Below, in pieces: positions 7,446 to 11,719 of a stretch of 11,719 nt of DNA. Source of the stretch: Blastocatellia bacterium (GTDB lineage Bacteria; Acidobacteriota; Blastocatellia; Pyrinomonadales; Pyrinomonadaceae); NCBI GenBank assembly GCA_003175865.1, contig PSRF01000326.1:1-11719 (forward strand), given 5' to 3'. The notes beneath the pieces are model-generated. The model was not told the DNA's origin. It was given only the letters and a program-made list of their open reading frames with translations, and did no database searches. The position numbers and the translations under genes are program-made. The number at the start of each line of letters is the position of its first letter. Within the stretch, counting starts at the first letter, position 1.

Positions 7446-7617
7446 TGGCTTGTCGCGTCCGTTGCGGAAAGCCTCAGGCTTTCCGTTAATACTTTAATTC
7501 CTTGAGGCTCCGCCTCGGCGCCGTAGGCGCACTAACCTTAGAGCGACATTGGAAAGGCAAAGCCTTTCCGCAAGGTATGCGGCACAGCCGCGATTCCTGA
7601 TCTAATCTTCAACCGTT
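7446..7617. repeat. compound palindromic intergenic element (five hairpins)
   Basis: The 172 bases between the aminotransferase and the M15 gene hold five consecutive perfect palindromes, each with a 3-nt loop. Stems are at 7465-7485 (9 bp, loop TCA), 7504-7516 (5 bp, TCC), 7518-7530 (5 bp, GTA), 7551-7569 (8 bp, AAA) and 7579-7591 (5 bp, ACA). The outer parts also pair with each other: TTGCGGAAAG at 7462-7471 is the exact reverse complement of CTTTCCGCAA at 7564-7573, and about 20 of 26 bases match when the match is extended. This resembles a small non-autonomous palindromic element (MITE- or REP-like). I see no flanking target duplication. The first hairpin could also end the aminotransferase transcript. 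No convincing promoter or ribosome binding site for the next gene is visible. Confidence 0.65.
7465..7485 (+). terminator. possible terminator of the aminotransferase gene
   Basis: CGGAAAGCC-TCA-GGCTTTCCG is a perfect 9-bp stem 20 bases after the stop codon, followed by TTAATACTTTAATT, an AT-rich but not T-only tail. It could act as an intrinsic terminator, but its similarity to the hairpin at 7551-7569 argues that it is first of all one end of the repeat element. Confidence 0.4.
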
Positions 7618-8670
7618 ATGACCATGTCGAAATTTACCAGAAGGTTAATCGTTCTATCTTTCGTTCTGCTCTTTTCATCAAACGCTTGGACTCAGTTTGC
7701 TGTAAGTCGGAGCTCGGCTTTGCAACAGGTTGCCGCCAAACCTGCTCCCGCAGCGGCAAAATGGCGACCGCTGATTGGTGAATACGTTCTCCGTGATGAC
7801 ACTGTCATCGTTCTCGAAAAAGACGCAAAGTTAGGAGTGCTATTCAAGAGGACCGAACTGCATCCGCTGAAGGAGATCTCGCAAGACAAATTCCAATATG
7901 CGTCCGAACCTGTTGAGTCCGTCGTTTTCTCGCGAGATTCAAGCGGTAAAGTGACTCAGGTCGAGATCGGCAAATCCGTCTACAAACGCCGCCCACTTGG
8001 ACCAGAAGCAGGTTCGAATCAGCTCCGCGTCGATCCAGTGCGACCGGTGCCTGAACTGATCAAGGAGGCGCGCACCGCGCAACCTCCTGTCGAGAACGGA
8101 GATTTTCTACCCACCGACTTAGTCGAGCTTGCGAAGTTGGATCCTACGATCAAGCTCGAGATCCGATACGCCACAACTAACAATCTCTTCGGTACAGTCT
8201 TCTACTCTGAGCCGCGTGCTTTTATGCAACGACCAGCCGCTGAAGCAGTTGTACGAATCAATCAAAGGTTGAAAAAGTTAGGCTACGGTTTGCTCGTTCA
8301 TGATGCGTATCGTCCTTGGTACGTAACGAAAGTTTTTTGGGATGCGACTCCAGATGATAAGAAGAAATTTGTTGCCGATCCTTCTCAGGGATCGCGTCAC
8401 AATCGCGGATGCGCCGTCGACATAACCCTGTACGACCTAAAGACTGGCAAGCCGATCGAAATGGTGAGCACTTATGACGAGACAACGGATCGTGCATATC
8501 CCGATTATCCAGGCGGCACTTCGTTGCAACGTTGGCATCGCGATCTGCTGCGGAGTGCAATGGAGGCGGACGGGTTCACTGTGTATCAGGCGGAATGGTG
8601 GCACTTCGATTACAAGGACTGGCAAAAGTATCGAATCGGAAATGTAGCGTTCGATCAGATTGGAAAGTGA
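7618..8670 (+). CDS. secreted M15D D-Ala-D-Ala dipeptidase (VanX/DdpX-like)
   Basis: A 350-residue protein with an N-terminal signal peptide (basic MTMSKFTRR, hydrophobic 10-24, cut near 25-30). Residues about 48-126 form a small beta-rich domain resembling the tails of the upstream S12 hydrolase. The peptidase domain is about 160-345. Its zinc and catalytic residues match VanX: Arg232 in DAYRPW, His261 and Asp268 in SRHNRGCAVD (spaced as VanX H116/D123), and Glu326 with His329 in AEWWHFDY (as E181/H184). The expected reaction is hydrolysis of D-Ala-D-Ala or related D-containing dipeptides, here outside the cytoplasm. Classical VanX is cytoplasmic, so the signal peptide points to salvage or wall turnover rather than glycopeptide resistance, and there are no vanHA or vanRS genes nearby. 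Start choice is uncertain: ATG 7618 and ATG 7624 are in frame and neither has a good ribosome binding site. Confidence 0.87.
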   Translation: MTMSKFTRRLIVLSFVLLFSSNAWTQFAVSRSSALQQVAAKPAPAAAKWRPLIGEYVLRDDTVIVLEKDAKLGVLFKRTELHPLKEISQDKFQYASEPVESVVFSRDSSGKVTQVEIGKSVYKRRPLGPEAGSNQLRVDPVRPVPELIKEARTAQPPVENGDFLPTDLVELAKLDPTIKLEIRYATTNNLFGTVFYSEPRAFMQRPAAEAVVRINQRLKKLGYGLLVHDAYRPWYVTKVFWDATPDDKKKFVADPSQGSRHNRGCAVDITLYDLKTGKPIEMVSTYDETTDRAYPDYPGGTSLQRWHRDLLRSAMEADGFTVYQAEWWHFDYKDWQKYRIGNVAFDQIGK

Positions 8671-8684
8671 AATGGTCCGAATCT

Positions 8685-8769
8685 TTTTCCGACGCGTAGC
8701 GTCCCATGAATTTAGCCCGGCGTTTCCAACTCCGGGCTAAATTCGTTGCCGACGCTACGCGTCGAAAAA
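8685..8769. repeat. nested inverted repeat (cruciform-forming, REP-like)
   Basis: Outer arms at 8691-8703 (GACGCGTAGCGTC) and 8751-8763 (GACGCTACGCGTC) are exact reverse complements. Each arm is itself a 5-bp palindrome with a 3-nt loop. The pairing extends outward by about six bases with one mismatch. Inside lies a second perfect 13-bp inverted repeat, GAATTTAGCCCGG at 8708-8720 with CCGGGCTAAATTC at 8732-8744, around an 11-base loop that can itself form GTT-TCC-AAC. Neither side has a T-run on the 3' side, so this is not a standard terminator. It fills most of the 123-base gap between the M15 and CocE-like genes. Confidence 0.75.
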
Positions 8770-8780
8770 TGCCTGGTTCA

Positions 8781-8786
8781 GAAGGA
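8781..8786 (+). promoter_or_regulatory. ribosome binding site deciding the CocE-like start
   Basis: GAAGGA ends 7 bases before ATG 8794. This supports that start over the in-frame TTG at 8746, which lies inside the nested repeat and would place 16 unlikely residues before the signal peptide. Confidence 0.6.
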
Positions 8787-8793
8787 CACCGTG

Positions 8794-10548
8794 ATGAGAA
8801 TATCAGTTCACATTAGATTGATTTGCCTGGTCGTCTTACTCGGCGCACAGTTTGTTCCATCGTTTGCTCAACAGACCAGCACAGCCCAATCAACCCCTGA
8901 AATAAAGATCGAATTCAATAAACGCGTTCCCATGCGCGATCGCACCGAGTTGTCAGCAGACATCTATCGACCCGTTGGCGAAGGACGGTTTCCTGTAATT
9001 CTCAATCGCACTCCATATACCAAGACCGGCGCCAGCACTTTCAAGATTGCGCAGTACTTTGTTTCTCATGGCTACATCTACGTGGCCATGGACGTGCGCG
9101 GACGCGGCGACTCTGACGGTACATTTGAGCCTTATCGCAATGACGGCCAGGATGGTTATGACGCAATCGAGTGGCTGGCAGCGCAACCTTGGTCCACCGG
9201 CAAGGTCGGCACGATTGGTGGTTCTTACAACGGAATGATCCAGTGGCTCACTGCTGTGCAGCAGCCGCCGCATCTCAGCGCGATGATCGTGCTCGCTTCA
9301 CCATCCGATCCGTTTGTCGAATGGCCAACTGGTCAACCGTTACCGATGGACATCAGTTGGTATCACTTCACATCTGGACACGTGCTCCAAAACATGGAGG
9401 CAGTTGATTGGAAAAAACTGTACCAACATCTGCCGCTTCTCACGATGGACGAGGCGATGGGTCGTCCGAACCGCTTCTGGAAAGACGAGGTCGAGCATTC
9501 GAAATTAGACAGTTGGTGGGAGTACAAGCGTTATCAGAATAAGTATGACCGTGTCCGGGTTCCTGTTTTGAATATCTCAGGATGGTACGACGACGAGCAA
9601 GTTGGTACCCCCTTGAATTTTATTGGCGTCACTACGAAAGCCACGACGCCTGAGATTCGTAACAGTCAGAAACTTCTCGTTGGCCCGTGGCCCCATGCAA
9701 TCAATTCAACCACGAAGCTAGGTCAAGTCGAGTTCGGTCCGACAGCGGTGATCGACATGAATGCGTATTGGCTGCGCTGGTTCGATCATTGGCTCAAAGG
9801 CAATGATAGTGGGTTTATGAAGGAACCGCCGGTGCGAATCTTTGTCATGGGAGAGAATGTTTGGCGTAATGAGAACGAATGGCCCATCGCGCGCACGCAA
9901 TGGACCAAATATTTTTTACATAGTGGCGGCCAAGCTAACACCCTTTCCGGCAACGGCACTTTGTCAGCGGTCGAGCCTGCGAGTGAGCCGACTGACAGTT
10001 ACTCGTATGATCCTATGAAGCCAGTGACATTCATTACTGATCCGAGTTTTGCGCAAATTGGTGGGCCAGATGACTATCGTGAAGTTGAGCAACGGTCAGA
10101 CGTGCTGGTTTACACCAGCGAGGCACTAACGTCAGACACGGAAGTGTGTGGACCGTTGCGTGTCCATCTTTCGGCAGCTTCTTCGGCACGTGACACGGAT
10201 TTCATGGCAAAGCTTATTGACGTCTGGCCGAACGGTTTCGCTGAACGCTTGAACGACGGAATGGTACGCGCTCGGTTCCGCGAAGGGATGGATAAGCCTT
10301 CACTCATCGAACCGGGCCACGTCTATTCTTACGAACTCGATTTGTGGAACACTTGTCAGCTCTACCAGAAAGGCCATCGCATCAGACTTGAAATCTCTTC
10401 CAGCGCCTTTCCGAAATACGATCGGAATCTAAACACCGGCGAGGAGTTAGGACAATCGACAAAGATGGCGGTCGCGCAACAAAAGATTTATCACGACCTG
10501 GAGCACCCATCATATGTGCTTCTGCCGATTGTCCCGCGCAGACAGTAG
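8794..10548 (+). CDS. secreted CocE/NonD-family (S15-like) acyl hydrolase
   Basis: A 584-residue protein from the chosen ATG, with a Sec signal peptide (about 1-25, cut after SFA). The alpha/beta-hydrolase domain runs to about 350 and a C-terminal jelly-roll domain from about 405 to 580, the usual plan of CocE, alpha-amino-acid ester hydrolases and X-Pro dipeptidyl peptidases. Catalytic residues visible are Ser144 in GGSYNG (142-147), Asp266 in SGWYDD (262-267) and His301 in GPWPH (297-301). Tyr75 in RTPYTK (72-77) is the expected oxyanion-hole residue. MDVRGRGDSDG (99-109) is a strong family signature. Substrates in the family include acyl esters, alpha-amino-acid esters, beta-lactam side chains and Xaa-Pro peptides, and which applies cannot be told. 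Export and the neighbours fit extracellular processing of peptide or amide compounds. The stop codon TAG is part of a heptamer tandem repeat, so the last two or three residues may be repeat-derived. Confidence 0.88.
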   Translation: MRISVHIRLICLVVLLGAQFVPSFAQQTSTAQSTPEIKIEFNKRVPMRDRTELSADIYRPVGEGRFPVILNRTPYTKTGASTFKIAQYFVSHGYIYVAMDVRGRGDSDGTFEPYRNDGQDGYDAIEWLAAQPWSTGKVGTIGGSYNGMIQWLTAVQQPPHLSAMIVLASPSDPFVEWPTGQPLPMDISWYHFTSGHVLQNMEAVDWKKLYQHLPLLTMDEAMGRPNRFWKDEVEHSKLDSWWEYKRYQNKYDRVRVPVLNISGWYDDEQVGTPLNFIGVTTKATTPEIRNSQKLLVGPWPHAINSTTKLGQVEFGPTAVIDMNAYWLRWFDHWLKGNDSGFMKEPPVRIFVMGENVWRNENEWPIARTQWTKYFLHSGGQANTLSGNGTLSAVEPASEPTDSYSYDPMKPVTFITDPSFAQIGGPDDYREVEQRSDVLVYTSEALTSDTEVCGPLRVHLSAASSARDTDFMAKLIDVWPNGFAERLNDGMVRARFREGMDKPSLIEPGHVYSYELDLWNTCQLYQKGHRIRLEISSSAFPKYDRNLNTGEELGQSTKMAVAQQKIYHDLEHPSYVLLPIVPRRQ

Positions 10549-10570
10549 GCAGTAGGCAGGAAGCAGAAAG
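10543..10570 (+). repeat. degenerate heptanucleotide tandem repeat
   Basis: Four consecutive 7-mers read CAGTAGG, CAGTAGG, CAGGAAG, CAGAAAG. The first contains the stop codon (TAG at 10546-10548) of the CocE-like gene and the rest lie just behind it. Short tandemly repeated heptanucleotides are known in cyanobacteria and other bacteria as intergenic repeats. The array sits in the 91-base gap between two convergent genes, which otherwise holds no strong terminator. Confidence 0.65.
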
Positions 10571-10639
10571 CGAATCGACTGACTATTCTAACAACTGCAA
10601 GACCGAAAGCAGTCGCTGCGCTCCTGTTCTGAACGTTTC

Positions 10640-11314
10640 TTACGCTGCTCGTGCAGTGCGCTCCGGAAAAGTTGGTTCCGTCGTGAATTTCGGTCTCACT
10701 GGTGCAGACGCCGTTGAACGAAGGTCTTTCCAACTGAGTGCGATATCGGCTAATGGCACTGACAATGCAAGGCACACCCAGATTATCGCCTGCACAATTT
10801 CAACGCCAAGCGTTTCCCATCCGGTGACGCCCATCACGAAACGTCCGGCAATGAACACAAGTGCGATTGCGTAGCTCCGCGTTGCCCACTGACGATGCAA
10901 TGCGATCTTGCGTTTGAACGCAAAGAAGAAAGCCAGCGAAGTAGCTCCCATCAACATCGCGGCATCGACTATTCCCAGAACAGTGAACGAGCGCGGCGCA
11001 CCCATTCGCTCCTGGTAGTATTGGATGTACGCGCCGAGTGGTGCGAGGGCAAGCGCCCCAACCACATAGAGCCGCCCCATCACACGATGGGTCTTCGTAA
11101 ACCGCTTGCGCAGCCGATCCGAAAACTGTAATGGTGCAAGCAGCAGCACAATCGCGCCGAAAATTCCGTGTGGAAGTAACCACCACTTAAATGGTGCGTA
11201 GTGTTGCCAGGCAGGATGAGTTGAGTCGACGAGAAAGCGTTCGTTGTGATACAGCACATATAGACTCATTACCCCAATTATTGAAAAGACTAAATACTTC
11301 GCGTTGACCTTCAT
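10640..11314 (-). CDS. DUF2306-like integral membrane protein
   Basis: A 224-residue membrane protein. The start at 11314 is chosen over an upstream in-frame ATG at 11362 because AAGGAG sits 6 bases before it and the first helix begins directly after. Hydrophobic segments are at about 6-22, 45-64, 80-99, 112-133, 146-164 and 171-192, followed by a soluble basic and proline-containing tail. Conserved-looking polar residues at helix ends are H23, H49, H76-R77-x-x-G80-R81 and H140-R141-Q-W143. Together with helix spacing these resemble the DUF2306 family of uncharacterised membrane proteins. The histidines could bind a cofactor, but I have no evidence for one. It is transcribed toward the CocE-like gene, with 91 bases between the stops, and is probably unrelated to the plus-strand block. 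Confidence 0.75.
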   Translation of the reverse strand: MKVNAKYLVFSIIGVMSLYVLYHNERFLVDSTHPAWQHYAPFKWWLLPHGIFGAIVLLLAPLQFSDRLRKRFTKTHRVMGRLYVVGALALAPLGAYIQYYQERMGAPRSFTVLGIVDAAMLMGATSLAFFFAFKRKIALHRQWATRSYAIALVFIAGRFVMGVTGWETLGVEIVQAIIWVCLALSVPLADIALSWKDLRSTASAPVRPKFTTEPTFPERTARAA

Positions 11315-11320
11315 TCTAAG

Positions 11321-11326
11321 CTCCTT
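11321..11326 (-). promoter_or_regulatory. ribosome binding site of the DUF2306-like gene
   Basis: On the minus strand AAGGAG lies 6 bases before ATG 11314, a near-ideal Shine-Dalgarno placement that fixes the start. Confidence 0.7.
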
Positions 11327-11486
11327 CGCGTTAGTCCTCACGTCTCTCGTGCTGAGATTCAAAAAACTGATTCATCTACTAACGCGAAGTTCCAATGAGT
11401 TTAGGACCACTTCAGGAGAGAGTTTGCCAACATTTGAGAATTTAACTTGCCATCCTCCTGAGCTCAAAGAAGCTGTGAAGAGAATA

Positions 11487-11529
11487 AGACACCACCTGCT
11501 TCAGCAGAGGGTGTCTACTTATTATTTTT
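11487..11529 (+). terminator. terminator-like hairpin with T-rich tail
   Basis: AGACACC (11487-11493) pairs with GGTGTCT (11510-11516). Inside, CTGC and GCAG pair around TTCA, separated by a 2x2 mismatch. ATTATTTTT (11521-11529) follows on the plus strand. No plus-strand gene ends nearby, so its role is unclear. Read on the minus strand, the tail CTTATTCTCTT is poorer but would fit termination of the YCII-domain gene transcript. Confidence 0.4.
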
Positions 11530-11605
11530 CACAGATTCTGATGAGGACACACGAAGGGAAAGCCTTTAGTCTTCGCAAACTGTCGCTAAGAGGTGGCCGC
11601 GATTC

Positions 11606-11719
11606 CTAATTTAGTCCTTTGGCTTCCGGAAGACCCTCGACATCTGTCACCGGCCGCACTTCCACCGTGCCGATGCGTGCGCCGGGAATGCGCGAGGCAA
11701 TCTCGACTGCTTCGTTAAC
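11606..11719 (-). CDS. YCII/DGPF-domain protein, C-terminal fragment (runs off window)
   Basis: Thirty-seven codons followed by TAG on the minus strand; the gene continues beyond the right edge. The sequence NEAVEIASRIPGAR followed by GTVEVRPV is the characteristic C-terminal helix and strand of YCII-related (DGPF) proteins, small alpha/beta-barrel dimers of about 100-140 residues that often lie beside an ECF sigma factor gene. Biochemical function is unknown for most members. The last residues (about 25-37) are variable, and the stop codon lies within a segment also found at 7587-7604, so the extreme C-terminus may have been altered by the repeat. Confidence 0.7.
   Translation of the reverse strand, partial: VNEAVEIASRIPGARIGTVEVRPVTDVEGLPEAKGLN

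Larger units (their letters stand above)
11315..11605. other. intergenic region with a hairpin and a repeat fragment
   Basis: This 291-base gap lies between two minus-strand genes. It must contain the leader of the DUF2306-like gene, but I see no clear promoter boxes. A hairpin lies at 11487-11516. AAAGCCTTT at 11559-11567 and GCCGCGATTCCT at 11596-11607 recur in the same order at 7559-7567 and 7587-7598, suggesting a decayed copy of part of the same intergenic repeat. A 101-codon plus-strand frame (11304-11609) crosses the gap, but it begins inside the start of the minus-strand gene and looks like no protein I know. Confidence 0.5.

Noticed and set aside
7465..7591. CRISPR array
   Set aside because: The repeated units are palindromes of different sequence and spacing, with no constant direct repeat and no spacers of uniform length.
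7618..8670. Vancomycin-resistance (van) cluster
   Set aside because: Only the VanX-like enzyme is present, it is exported, and there is no VanA, VanH, VanR or VanS homologue in the window.
8746..8793. N-terminal extension of the CocE-like protein from TTG
   Set aside because: The codons lie inside the nested repeat, precede the signal peptide, and lack a ribosome binding site, whereas ATG 8794 has one.
10491..10775. Minus-strand 94-codon frame at the convergent junction
   Set aside because: It overlaps two real genes and part of its peptide (CFLPTAYCL) is just the translation of the heptamer repeat.
10895..11131. Plus-strand frames inside the DUF2306-like gene
   Set aside because: The minus strand shows regularly spaced membrane helices and a good ribosome binding site; the plus-strand peptides resemble nothing.
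11304..11609. Plus-strand 101-codon frame over the right-hand intergenic region
   Set aside because: It starts within the minus-strand gene's start region, contains a terminator-like hairpin and a repeat fragment, and has no convincing ribosome binding site or known domain.

Overview
The window looks like chromosomal DNA of a free-living, environmental, Gram-negative-type bacterium. An Acidobacteriota lineage such as Blastocatellia is my best guess. It rests only on the style of the gene families (a Tat-exported M19 protein, several secreted S12 serine hydrolases with beta-rich tails, a COG3375-type GNAT), a base composition near 50 % GC by eye, and intergenic DNA full of small palindromes. 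I could not test it against a database.

Layout. From left to right on the plus strand: a cytoplasmic COG3375-like GNAT acyltransferase (98-952); a Tat-exported M19 'membrane dipeptidase' family protein (1138-2310); a secreted S12 serine hydrolase with two beta-rich C-terminal domains (2377-4173); a second S12 hydrolase anchored by about four C-terminal membrane helices (4256-6217); a fold-type I PLP aminotransferase (6264-7445); a secreted M15D (VanX/DdpX-like) D-Ala-D-Ala dipeptidase (7618-8670); and a secreted CocE/NonD-type S15-like acyl hydrolase (8794-10548). On the minus strand, converging on this block, are a DUF2306-like membrane protein (10640-11314) and the C-terminal 37 codons of a YCII/DGPF-domain protein (11606-11719, running off the right edge). 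I saw no RNA gene, CRISPR array, transposase or phage gene.

How the genes may work together. Five of the seven plus-strand products carry export signals, and most belong to families that cut peptides, esters or amides of amino acids, often D-amino acids. The GNAT family is associated with N-acylation of amino acids and the aminotransferase could deaminate the freed amino acid. A reasonable but unproven reading is an outside-to-inside route for salvaging peptidoglycan peptides, D-amino-acid peptides or beta-lactam-like compounds. There is no vanHA or vanRS, so this is not a glycopeptide-resistance cluster. One notable deviation is that the M19 protein keeps only two of the five metal ligands of classical renal dipeptidase.

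The intergenic spaces are unusual. They hold short perfect palindromes, many with 3-nt loops, grouped into compound elements: about 130 bp at 7462-7591, an 85-bp nested cruciform at 8685-8769, and related pieces at 1040-1119 and 11559-11614. A degenerate 7-bp tandem repeat starts inside the last codons of the CocE-like gene (10543-10570). These look like dispersed non-coding repeats rather than ordinary terminators.
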